From: FW021-bin31 sp964478125
GTDB taxonomy: Bacteria; Bacteroidota; Bacteroidia; Chitinophagales; Chitinophagaceae
Assembly (NCBI GenBank): GCA_964478125.1
Contig: CAYZGR010000094.1
Coordinates: forward strand, 1-5,799
Reading direction: 5' to 3'
Length of the DNA stretch: 5,799 nt
This document shows positions 1-5,709 of the stretch, piece after piece. A model generated the notes under the pieces. The model searched no databases, was not told the DNA's origin, and saw only the letters and a list, made by a program, of their open reading frames with translations. Numbering within the stretch: the first letter of the stretch is position 1; every line of letters begins with the position of its first letter. Made by a program: the position numbers and the translations under genes.

Positions 1-84
1 ACCACCTACTACTGTAACTTTATAGCACGCTATCCAGTTAAAGCCTTTCAAACCATTTCTTATTCAAATTTAAAAGGTTCAATT

Positions 85-1035
85 ATGAATAAACGAATTT
101 TTTTAGGCATGCCGATTATAGGCGCTATATGCCTGACGGTAAGCACCGTAAAGACCAATGCCCAAAGTTTGGAAGAGTCGAATGCCATTAAGAAGACCCT
201 TCAACAGGAAACCAGCGCTTACTTTCATAAAGACTATGCGGGTTGGGAAAGAACCTGGGTTCACGACTCTGCCGATTTTGTCCTCCGTGCCGGCCCCGGC
301 GGCTATAGCCAGTTAACGGGCTGGAATGCTATTTCAGCCCAATACAAAAAGGAAATGAAGAATATGGCTGTTATGAGTGATGCGGAGATCGCTCCCCACC
401 TGCACAATATGGATTTTCATATTTACGTCAATGGCAATACAGCTACCGTCACCTTCAGGGAAGGGGATAAGAATCCTGAACCGGAGGCGCGCACTCTGGT
501 AAAACAAAACGGCGGCTGGAAAATACTGAATTTGTCTTCACTCAATAGTGAATCTTACGCCATGCAGAATACCCTCAATAATATGAAAGCTTTTGTAGGC
601 AAATGGATATTAGATGGAAAAGTTACGATAAATCCGCCCGCCAAAAGGGTTTTGAAATCAGTAAAAATTGACTTGAAAGTAACACCTAACGGACTGGAAC
701 AATTGTCAAACGTAGCTTTTACGTATAAAAATCAACTCTATGATCCTCCGGAAGAACAGGAATATTTTATCCCTGACTATGGCACAAACACCATTCTTTA
801 CCTGGATATTCAAAAAGAGGCCTCAGGACGTACCTATATCCGGATGGGAAAAGTAACTTCTGATCATCCCAATTCCTTTACCGTAACCGTCATGTATCCC
901 AATAAACCTACCGCCATTGAGAACGAATATACCGTAGCCATGAAAAATGGCCAATGGCATCAGACGGGGAAAGTATTTGACCAGTCGGGTAAGGTTACCC
1001 GAACAATGTCGGGCAATTTGCGCCGCGTTCAGTAA
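85..1035 (+). CDS. Exported NTF2/SnoaL-like protein with a lipocalin-like C-terminal half
   Basis: This encodes a 316-residue protein of unknown function. Residues 1-26 form a signal peptide (basic MNKR, hydrophobic core, likely cleavage at TNA|QS), so it is probably periplasmic. Residues about 30-150 have the pattern of the NTF2-like/SnoaL/DUF4440 fold: a first helix ending in a KDYAGW turn, a 'GW.AI..QYK' helix and a final strand pair ending in GGWKILNL. Such domains bind small molecules or serve as non-catalytic pockets. Residues about 165-316 begin with AFVGKWILDGK and continue as strand-rich sequence, which resembles lipocalin-like/DUF1579 beta barrels. The domain assignments come from sequence pattern, not a search. 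The start is supported by AAAAGG at 72-77, seven bases before the ATG. The gene ends 17 bases before a tiny ORF. Nothing shows its substrate, and an enzymatic role is not established. The reading frame is intact. Confidence 0.85.
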   Translation: MNKRIFLGMPIIGAICLTVSTVKTNAQSLEESNAIKKTLQQETSAYFHKDYAGWERTWVHDSADFVLRAGPGGYSQLTGWNAISAQYKKEMKNMAVMSDAEIAPHLHNMDFHIYVNGNTATVTFREGDKNPEPEARTLVKQNGGWKILNLSSLNSESYAMQNTLNNMKAFVGKWILDGKVTINPPAKRVLKSVKIDLKVTPNGLEQLSNVAFTYKNQLYDPPEEQEYFIPDYGTNTILYLDIQKEASGRTYIRMGKVTSDHPNSFTVTVMYPNKPTAIENEYTVAMKNGQWHQTGKVFDQSGKVTRTMSGNLRRVQ

Positions 1036-1052
1036 CTCAACCTTTAAAAAAC

Positions 1053-1184
1053 ATGAAAGCGAAAGAAAGGCGATACCAGAATCTGTTCACGCCTGAAGAG
1101 AAGGACAAGCCTGTCAAGATAGAAATGCGGGTTTTGATTGCATTCCTGATGTTTTACTACCGGCTCCCTGTTTCCCGGGGTTGA
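1053..1184 (+). CDS. Possible 43-codon ORF or 5' remnant of a lost gene
   Basis: This short frame starts 17 bases after the preceding gene, behind an A-rich leader (TTTAAAAAAC) that fits Bacteroidota translation starts. Its product is charged at the N-terminus (MKAKERRYQNLFTPEEKDK) with a hydrophobic stretch at about residues 28-36 (LIAFLMFYY), and it stops at TGA 1182-1184. I do not recognise it. The good start, abrupt end and following non-coding debris fit the head of a truncated gene better than a complete one. A chance ORF is equally possible. Confidence 0.2.
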   Translation: MKAKERRYQNLFTPEEKDKPVKIEMRVLIAFLMFYYRLPVSRG

Positions 1185-1609
1185 GGTAGCGCCTCCAAAT
1201 TACCAGGCTGGTTCCGGTGTTGAGAGAGCTTTTGTACAACAGGTTCCGCTTCATATTTGGGCACATGGTCACTATACCTGTACGGACTTATACATCTGCG
1301 GCAGTATGGAAAATAAATGCGGAAGAAAGAAGGGTCAGACTACTCGGGTACTGTTGGATGCCCGATGGAAAGAATATACTGGTATGTTCGGGAGACCTAT
1401 CCTCATAGTACCCACAAAGTATGGCTGTGTCGTCAATCTTACGCACTGCCCGGCAGGAATGGATCGTGATCTGGCTGGTCACCGGATTGGAGTGTGTACG
1501 GGAGGATAAAGGCACCAAAAGCGAAAGATCTATTAAGATAAAGGATTAGATAACTGCTTAATTAATATAGAAACTTTATTTATACATCGAATTTTAAAAT
1601 CTTAAAACA
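1185..1609. other. Gene-poor, probably decayed coding sequence, then AT-rich leader
   Basis: No convincing gene is present. Positions 1185-1510 are GC-balanced like coding DNA, and two + frames stay open for a while. One runs from about 1150 to the TAA at 1507-1509. The other runs 1217-1408 and contains GYCWMPDGKNILVC, faintly like a beta-propeller repeat (W.PDGK.I). Neither gives a recognisable protein, and both are cut by stops or lack a good start, so this is most likely a frameshifted gene relic. Positions 1511-1609 turn AT-rich and form the leader of the next gene. That leader has TTTATTTATACATCG at about 1574-1588 as a poor promoter candidate and AAAACA directly before the ATG. Confidence 0.4.
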
Positions 1610-2398
1610 ATGAGAAAGTTATCATTAATTATCGCGTTTGGCTTATCTATCATTTTATGCTTCATTCAACCTTTGCAGGCACAAGACAAGATATTCATTA
1701 CCTTCGAATACATGCATGTAAAACCGGAGAATGGGGATAAATATCTTGAGGTAGAAAATTTCTGGAGACATATACATTTAGCGCAGCAGAAGGAAGGGAA
1801 TCTTCTTGGTTGGGAGGTATGGCAGGTAGTAGCGCCATATAGCATAAATGCGCCCTACCAGTATGTCGTGCTAACGGTATATCCGCATTTTAGTAATATT
1901 CTTCATCCTTATGAGGGCATAGATATTTCTAAAGTGTTCCCCAATGCCCCGGAGGATTCAATAAAAAAAATGTTTTCGGAAACGGGTAAGGCCCGGGATC
2001 TGATACGGCGGGATATTTTCTCTCCGGAGGATCACGTTGGTAATGGCATATCTACCAACTATATGATGGCTTCTTACCTGAAAGTAACGCCAGACAAAGA
2101 ACGATCTTTCGAGTCTTTTATGAAAGCGCATCGGAAGCCGGTTTCTGAAAAAATAGTCAAAAATGGATTTGCAGATTTTTGGTGGTATGGAGGACGAATG
2201 TTTAGTAAAGGTGTCAATGGACATTATAACCATATTGTGTGTTATCAATGGAAGTACGACCAGATGTTTGATAAATTGCCCCCGTTTGAACAATACAGAA
2301 AGGAGGATCCTGCTTCTACAGAAGGATATAAATGGTACAAAATGGATCATGTAGAATTGCTTCATAAAGTATTATCCCTGGAAAAGGGTCTAAAATAA
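1610..2398 (+). CDS. Exported protein with two tandem ABM-like (dimeric alpha/beta barrel) modules
   Basis: This encodes a 262-residue protein of unknown function. Residues 1-24 are a clear signal peptide (RK, long hydrophobic core, LQA|QDK cleavage), so it is exported, probably to the periplasm. Two segments follow the same strand-helix-strand plan. Segment 29-96 has FEYMHVKPENGDKYLEVE, then a helix, GWEVWQVV and the strand YQYVVLTVYPHF. Segment 150-217 has YMMASYLKVTPDKERSFE, then a helix, FADFWWYGGRMF and NHIVCYQWKYD. Each resembles a ferredoxin-like ABM/dimeric alpha-beta barrel module, so one chain may hold an internal pseudo-dimer. This assignment is pattern-based. Aromatic residues are abundant (WW at 191-192), which suggests a ligand pocket, but no catalytic set is evident. 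The start has only an A-rich leader, which is common in Bacteroidota. The gene is isolated, with non-coding sequence on both sides. Confidence 0.85.
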   Translation: MRKLSLIIAFGLSIILCFIQPLQAQDKIFITFEYMHVKPENGDKYLEVENFWRHIHLAQQKEGNLLGWEVWQVVAPYSINAPYQYVVLTVYPHFSNILHPYEGIDISKVFPNAPEDSIKKMFSETGKARDLIRRDIFSPEDHVGNGISTNYMMASYLKVTPDKERSFESFMKAHRKPVSEKIVKNGFADFWWYGGRMFSKGVNGHYNHIVCYQWKYDQMFDKLPPFEQYRKEDPASTEGYKWYKMDHVELLHKVLSLEKGLK

Positions 2399-2404
2399 CT
2401 ATGG

Positions 2405-2498
2405 CCCTGCGCTATAATCATTATGCTTCAATAAGGGGTCTGAAGTTATAGGAATAAGGAAAACATTTATTTAGTTGTTGCGCATAGCAGTCGCAGGG
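2405..2498 (+). repeat. Nested inverted repeats between the exported protein and the acetyltransferase
   Basis: Starting seven bases after the stop codon of the exported protein, CCCTGCG (2405-2411) pairs perfectly with CGCAGGG (2492-2498). Inside it, CTATAA (2412-2417) pairs with TTATAG (2446-2451), and CTTCA (2426-2430) pairs with TGAAG (2441-2445) around a 10-base loop. The arms nest in consistent order, so a transcript could fold into one long structure. No T-run follows, so it is not a standard intrinsic terminator. It could be a processed 3' UTR, a rho-independent pause or chance. Confidence 0.35.
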
Positions 2499-2509
2499 AC
2501 CGCATGCAG

Positions 2510-2541
2510 TTGGAACCCTATGTATTTTGTTCGTATATTTG
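2510..2541 (+). promoter_or_regulatory. Bacteroidota-type promoter for the acetyltransferase
   Basis: TTG at 2510-2512 and TATATTTG at 2534-2541 match the Bacteroidota -33 (TTTG/TTG) and -7 (TAnnTTTG) elements, with a 21-base spacer. The -7 box is a full match. Transcription would start near 2547-2550, about 17 bases before the ATG at 2566. This rules out the ATG at 2527, which lies between the two promoter elements, as a translation start. Confidence 0.6.
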
Positions 2542-2565
2542 GACCTTTTTTCCAAAGTTGAGAAC

Positions 2566-3015
2566 ATGAATTATACCATCCGGGATTGCAGGGAGGCCGA
2601 TCTACCTCAGCTTGTTATCCTCTGCGTACACCACGCTGCCTTTGAAAAAGCAGATTATAAGCCTGAAGGTAAGGAGGCGCAATTGAAGAAAGCGCTTTTT
2701 GACAAGAGTCCCGCTTTATTTTGTTGGATAGTGGAAATAAATAAGCAGCCGATGGGATATGTCACCTATACTTTCAATTATTCTACCTGGAACGGCGGCT
2801 ATTTCCTTTACATGGATTGTCTTTTTTTGGAGCCGGAGGCCAGAAATTATGGCATAGGCGCTGAGATTATGAAAAAGTTGAAAGCAGTTGCCAAGGGGAA
2901 AAATTGTGTTAACGTGGAATGGCAAACACCCGAATTTAATAAACGGGCCATTAAATTTTATAAGAGGATAGGAGGAACAGGGAAGGAAAAAGTACGCTTT
3001 TTTCTGGAGTTGTAG
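2566..3015 (+). CDS. GNAT family N-acetyltransferase, diamine/spermidine acetyltransferase-like
   Basis: This encodes a 149-residue cytoplasmic acetyl-CoA-dependent N-acetyltransferase of the GCN5-related (GNAT) family. The acetyl-CoA pyrophosphate-binding motif A is RNYGIGA at residues 93-99 (R/Q-x-x-G-x-G/A), preceded by the strand YFLYMDCLFLEP. Motif B contains NKRAIKFYKRIGG (125-137), whose Tyr132 sits where the family's catalytic acid usually lies. The strand order, the 'Y.FNYSTW' segment and the FYKR.G ending resemble spermidine/spermine N1-acetyltransferases (SSAT), so a polyamine, diamine or thia-amino-acid substrate is plausible but unproven. Length is normal for a single-domain GNAT. 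I chose the ATG at 2566 over the in-frame ATG at 2527 because the protein then begins with the usual MNYTIRDCREAD strand and because a promoter overlaps 2527. The gene appears to be transcribed alone. Confidence 0.88.
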   Translation: MNYTIRDCREADLPQLVILCVHHAAFEKADYKPEGKEAQLKKALFDKSPALFCWIVEINKQPMGYVTYTFNYSTWNGGYFLYMDCLFLEPEARNYGIGAEIMKKLKAVAKGKNCVNVEWQTPEFNKRAIKFYKRIGGTGKEKVRFFLEL

Positions 3016-3054
3016 ATGAAAAGTTATCCGGTACTCTGCTCAAAATGACAAAAA

Positions 3055-3240
3055 ATGATCCCAGGAAAAGATTTAATGGATTTAAGTTATAAGCCGGGAA
3101 GATGGTTTAAAAAAGCTATCGGTTATGTAAATCAAAATGGCCTGTCAGAAGATAAATTGAAAAATTATCTGGCTAAAATGAACCATGCGACAATACCTGA
3201 TGCGGCATATATCGGAGGGTATTTCCTGATTCCTTTTTGA
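3055..3240 (+). pseudogene. N-terminal fragment of an RtcB-family protein (remnant)
   Basis: This 61-codon frame reads MIPGKDLMDLSYKPGRWF and continues KKAIGYVNQNGLSEDKLKNY. From memory, that is the typical N-terminus of the RtcB-family proteins (RNA ligase superfamily) found in Bacteroidota, where a GKDL-I-LGYKPG-WFK-AI opening precedes a large catalytic domain of several hundred residues. Here similarity ends near residue 45. The tail contains IPDAAYIGGYFLIPF, which could be a remnant of the family's later IMPDACP...IPVGG stretch, joined by an internal deletion and then closed by TGA. None of the Cys/His metal ligands of the catalytic domain remain, so the piece cannot ligate RNA. The resemblance is from recall without a search. 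A small intact gene is the alternative. It starts 39 bases after the acetyltransferase stop codon. Confidence 0.5.
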
Positions 3241-3253
3241 GGTCCCGAATGAT

Positions 3254-3336
3254 ATGCATTTTGAAATTTAGGTTTCGAATATCCTCAAAAACACGTAAAA
3301 TATGTGTAAATTGAAAGTATAGCTTTCAAATTGCAT
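3254..3336. repeat. Imperfect 13-bp inverted repeat enclosing a competing hairpin
   Basis: ATGCATTTTGAAA (3254-3266) is the reverse complement of TTTCAAATTGCAT (3324-3336) with one mismatch, across a 57-base spacer. Inside, TTGAAAG (3311-3317) pairs perfectly with CTTTCAA (3323-3329) over a 5-base loop. ACAC (3291-3294) pairs with GTGT (3304-3307). The right arm is shared, so the outer and inner stems exclude one another. No flanking target-site duplication is seen. Confidence 0.4.
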
Positions 3337-3402
3337 AAAAAGGGAGATGGGTATTTAAAGGGAAGGGTCGCCCGTGTAATGGATCATAGCGATCAGCGTT
3401 CT

Positions 3403-3467
3403 GTTTTTATACCTTGAAGCAAAGGAGGGGGAATGTGATCTTGTTTAGCTATTTGGGTTTTTATACC
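3403..3467 (+). repeat. 11-bp direct repeat GTTTTTATACC, two copies
   Basis: GTTTTTATACC occurs at 3403-3413 and again at 3457-3467, 54 bases apart start to start. The second copy forms the left side of a small hairpin, TATAC (3462-3466) with GTATA (3473-3477). The repeat is AT-rich and short, so chance is possible. It could also mark a protein-binding site or a small duplication. Confidence 0.3.
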
Positions 3468-3522
3468 AAAAAGTATATCTTCCCACAGGGTTAGAAAAAT
3501 GCGGGGCCTGCCGGACGATAAT

Positions 3523-4086
3523 TTATATGTGACTTAATAGCAGTATAAAGAGAATAAGACTGACATCTCCGTATTCATTTATCTTATTTCGCAGTATCTG
3601 TAAGGCTTTCGCTATATGTTTTTCGACCGTATGTACTGAAAGCTGCATGCGGTCTGCAATCTCTTTATAAGACAGGTTTTCGAATCGGCTTAATGAAAAG
3701 GCCTTCCGGCATTGAGGAGACAGGGCTGTAATAATTTGGTTTATGTGCTCCTCGGTTTCTCTCGCATAAATGTGCTGAAGGCTTTTATCTTCGTTCCGTT
3801 CTTTGGTAAGTTCTTTAAGTTTCTCCAGATAGAATTGCCGATTGTGTTCTGTCCGCAATGCATGCAATATCTTGTTCCTGAGTGTGGCATAAAGATAAGC
3901 TTTTACATTTCCATTCGCATCCAGCGAAGCGGCTTTTGACCAAAGGTTAACGAACACGTCCTGCACAATCTCTTCTACCCGGGGTCTGTATGGAATACGC
4001 TGAAAGGCTTTTTTACATAACGGCAAATAGTACCTTTCGTATAAAACGACAAAAGCCTGCTCATTTTGTTGTTGCGTTAATCGCAA
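3523..4086 (-). CDS. ECF RNA polymerase sigma factor, FecI-like, Bacteroidota expansion family
   Basis: This is an extracytoplasmic-function sigma factor that should direct RNA polymerase to a small target set when its FecR-type partner, encoded divergently at 4243, receives a surface signal. With the TTG start at 4086 the protein has 187 residues. Region 2 spans about 9-78, with the core-binding segment EEIVQDVFVNLWSKA (38-52) and the -10 recognition helix near YLYATLRNKILHAL. Region 4 spans about 115-167, with helix-turn-helix LSYKEIADRMQLSVHTVEKH. The tail SLILFILLLSHI is hydrophobic, a common feature of this family. The start is uncertain. The frame stays open to the TAA at 4147-4149, and the upstream residues YTDQALL continue the conserved first helix (YTDQALLLRLTQQQNEQAF). 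The true start is therefore probably an ATT/ATC codon near 4120-4134, since no ATG or GTG exists there. Confidence 0.88.
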   Translation of the reverse strand: MRLTQQQNEQAFVVLYERYYLPLCKKAFQRIPYRPRVEEIVQDVFVNLWSKAASLDANGNVKAYLYATLRNKILHALRTEHNRQFYLEKLKELTKERNEDKSLQHIYARETEEHINQIITALSPQCRKAFSLSRFENLSYKEIADRMQLSVHTVEKHIAKALQILRNKINEYGDVSLILFILLLSHI

Positions 4087-4242
4087 TAATGCCTGATCTG
4101 TATATTGTGTAAAGTTTGTGATAATAAAGTAAATTTTAGAGCTAAGTTATACAAACTTAAATTTCTTTAAAAAATTTTTTTCTGATATGGCGGTAAACCG
4201 GTTTTGATGCAATTACTATAATGAACGGCCGAATAAAACTAT
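4087..4242. promoter_or_regulatory. Divergent control region between sigma and anti-sigma genes
   Basis: This AT-rich stretch must carry the promoters for both divergent genes. AAGTTTGT (4112-4119) and ACAAACTT (4151-4158) form a perfect 8-bp inverted repeat with a 31-base spacer. Each arm holds a TTTG that could serve as a -33 element, but neither has a good TAnnTTTG at the expected distance. AAACCGGTTT (4195-4204) is a 10-bp perfect palindrome centred about 43 bases before the FecR ATG. The left part probably also codes for the true N-terminus of the sigma factor. Confidence 0.45.
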
Positions 4243-5469
4243 ATGACAGCAGACCAATTGACTGAATTGATCAATAAGTATCTTTCCGGCGAAGCGGATC
4301 AGGAAGAGCGGAAAAAGGTGGAAGAGTGGTACGAATCTTTTGACGAGATGGATGTGCTGTTTGAAAAAGAGGAGAAGCAAAATGCCGCGTCGATCCAAAA
4401 CAGTTGGCAGGCCATACGAGAAAAGATGGCAAAGAGACAATCTTCTGAAGCACAACGGACGGCCTTAGAGAAAAAGGTGAAAAGGAAAGTTCTTTACAAA
4501 TGGGCGGCCGCAGCAGCGGTATTGTTCCTGGTTGCGGGAACGGTTTATTTCTTCATGCGGAACGAACCGGAGAAACCTACAATTGCTACCCGAATGAAAG
4601 ACCGGAATGAAGGGGTACAGGATATTCAACCGGGCGGGAATAAGGCCATATTGACCCTCGGAAATGGAAAGAAGGTTATCCTGGATAGTACAAATAAAGG
4701 GCTGTTGTCCATGCAGGGAGGCACGCAGGTGATTAAACTGAACAACGGCTTATTGGCATATAACCGGGATAAAAGTTCGGGTTCTAAGACTAGCAGGCAA
4801 GATGCAATCAGCTACAATACCATTACGACGCCGAGCGGAGGGAAATATGAAATCGTGTTGCCGGACGGCAGTAAAGTATGGTTGAATTCATCCTCTTCTA
4901 TAAAATTTCCAACGGCCTTTACTAAAGGAAAGCGGGAAGTTGAAGTAACAGGAGAGACCTATTTCGAAATAGCGAAAGATGAAAACAGGCCCTTCCTTGT
5001 CAGGAAAGAAGAAGTGGTTATTAAAGTGCTGGGTACCAGCTTTGATGTCATGGCTTACGAGGATGACTCCAACATGAAAGTGACGCTGGTGGAGGGAAAA
5101 ATAAAAGTGGCTACGGGTAAAAAAGGAACGGGGAAAGGCAGTCTCCAATCGGCGATCATCAGTCCGGGAGAGCAGGTGAGAATAACAAAAAATGGCAGAA
5201 TGAGTTTGGCGGAAGACGTTGATATGGCCGAGGAAGTGGCCTGGAAGAATGGATTGTTCTGGTTTAATGAGGATGATATACAACAGGTTATTAAAAAACT
5301 GTCCCGCTGGTATAATGTATATATTACCGTGGAGGGCAGTATTCCGGATAAATTTAACGGCTCTATTCCCATGGATCTGCCGCTATCGAAAGTGATTGAC
5401 ATGTTGCAAAAAACAGGAAGAATACAATATAAAATAATGGAGGATGGAAGAGTAATCCTTTCCCCCTGA
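4243..5469 (+). CDS. FecR-like transmembrane anti-sigma factor with DUF4974-type C-terminus
   Basis: This encodes a 408-residue inner-membrane anti-sigma regulator, expected to bind the FecI-like sigma factor in the cytoplasm and sense an outer-membrane receptor through its periplasmic part. Residues 1-85 are cytoplasmic, with the family opening LINKYLSGEADQEERKKVEEW (7-27) and a charged helical stretch. Residues 87-105 (WAAAAAVLFLVAGTVYFFM) are the single membrane segment. The FecR domain covers about 194-290: TPSGGKYEIVLPDGSKVWLNS, then VTGETYFEIAKDENRPF and VLGTSFDVMAY, ending in VTLVEGKIKV. The C-terminal domain, about 338-405 (GLFWFNEDDIQQVIKKLSRWY to RVILSP), matches the Bacteroidota DUF4974/STN-like ending. 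Length is typical and the frame is intact. The ATG at 4243 has no Shine-Dalgarno site, but its reading frame gives the standard N-terminus. The usual downstream SusC-like receptor gene is absent from the window. Confidence 0.93.
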   Translation: MTADQLTELINKYLSGEADQEERKKVEEWYESFDEMDVLFEKEEKQNAASIQNSWQAIREKMAKRQSSEAQRTALEKKVKRKVLYKWAAAAAVLFLVAGTVYFFMRNEPEKPTIATRMKDRNEGVQDIQPGGNKAILTLGNGKKVILDSTNKGLLSMQGGTQVIKLNNGLLAYNRDKSSGSKTSRQDAISYNTITTPSGGKYEIVLPDGSKVWLNSSSSIKFPTAFTKGKREVEVTGETYFEIAKDENRPFLVRKEEVVIKVLGTSFDVMAYEDDSNMKVTLVEGKIKVATGKKGTGKGSLQSAIISPGEQVRITKNGRMSLAEDVDMAEEVAWKNGLFWFNEDDIQQVIKKLSRWYNVYITVEGSIPDKFNGSIPMDLPLSKVIDMLQKTGRIQYKIMEDGRVILSP

Positions 5470-5584
5470 TGTGTTAATAAATTGTAGAACAGAAAGGTGT
5501 ATACTCAAGTTTCGTACTTGTTTTATGCATTTGATTCATACGTCATTACGGGGAAATAGCCTGGCTTTTGTGGGAGGCATTTCC

Positions 5585-5623
5585 GAAGTAATCTCAAGAT
5601 AAATGAGTAATAGAGATTGCTTC
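5585..5623. repeat. 11-bp stem-loop with a possible outer stem
   Basis: GAAGTAATCTC (5585-5595) pairs with GAGATTGCTTC (5613-5623) along all 11 positions in + strand RNA, one pair being G-U, with a 17-base loop. Outside it, GGAGG (5573-5577) can pair with CCTCC (5631-5635). No T-run follows on either side, so it is not an ordinary terminator. It could be a structured RNA, an mRNA leader or a binding site. Confidence 0.4.
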
Positions 5624-5632
5624 AGCCGCCCC

Positions 5633-5668
5633 TCCTTTGAAAGGATATGTAAAAAATTGATTATCAAT
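5633..5668. promoter_or_regulatory. Pair of 13-base palindromes, possible operator
   Basis: TCCTTT-G-AAAGGA (5633-5645) and ATTGAT-T-ATCAAT (5656-5668) are both perfect 6-1-6 palindromes, with centres 23 bases apart, about two helical turns. Their sequences differ, so one protein binding both is not implied. A further ATCAAT lies at 5686-5691. Confidence 0.25.
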
Positions 5669-5709
5669 AAATTAAATAAATGTAAATCAATGAGTCCATA
5701 AAAAGAAAA

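Larger units (their letters stand above)
3241..3522. other. Intergenic region between the RtcB remnant and the sigma factor 3' end
   Basis: No open frame of useful length or recognisable protein is present on either strand. The region holds a set of nested inverted repeats (3254-3336), two copies of GTTTTTATACC (3403-3413 and 3457-3467) and a small TATAC/GTATA hairpin (3462-3477). It lies between the end of a + strand relic and the end of the - strand sigma gene, so it serves as a convergent 3' region. No strong intrinsic terminator is visible for the sigma gene. The only candidate, a GC-rich stretch near 3501-3515 followed on the - strand by ATTTTTCT, has a poor stem. Confidence 0.45.
5470..5709. 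other. Intergenic region downstream of FecR, structured but without genes
   Basis: No open frame on either strand looks coding. Just after the FecR stop codon, CAAGT-TTCGT-ACTTG (5506-5520) followed by TTTTA could be a weak intrinsic terminator for FecR, but the stem has only five pairs. Further right lie a long stem-loop (5585-5623) and two 13-base palindromes (5633-5645, 5656-5668). The final part, 5646-5709, is very AT-rich and leads into the - strand terminator. Confidence 0.45.

Noticed and set aside
1217..1408. 63-codon + frame as a beta-propeller gene
   Set aside because: Only one repeat-like motif is present, the start is poor and another frame overlaps it; kept only as possible debris.
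1958..2365. 135-codon open frame on the - strand
   Set aside because: It lies wholly inside the exported ABM-like gene, its product is rich in H, R, F and I with no recognisable domain, and the + strand frame has a signal peptide and a coherent fold.
2527..2565. Upstream ATG adding 13 residues to the acetyltransferase
   Set aside because: The -7 promoter box at 2534-2541 lies downstream of this ATG, and the added residues do not belong to the GNAT fold.
3254..3336. Miniature transposable element with 13-bp terminal repeats
   Set aside because: The arms are imperfect, no target-site duplication flanks them and no second copy is in the window.
3712..3939. 75-codon + strand frame within the sigma factor gene
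   Set aside because: It is antisense to sigma regions 2 to 4, which are clearly coding.
4888..5283. 131-codon and related - strand frames inside the FecR gene
   Set aside because: They are antisense to well-recognised FecR domain sequence and give no plausible protein.
5506..5520. Intrinsic terminator for FecR
   Set aside because: The stem has five pairs, three of them A-T, and the T-run is only four bases, too weak to call.
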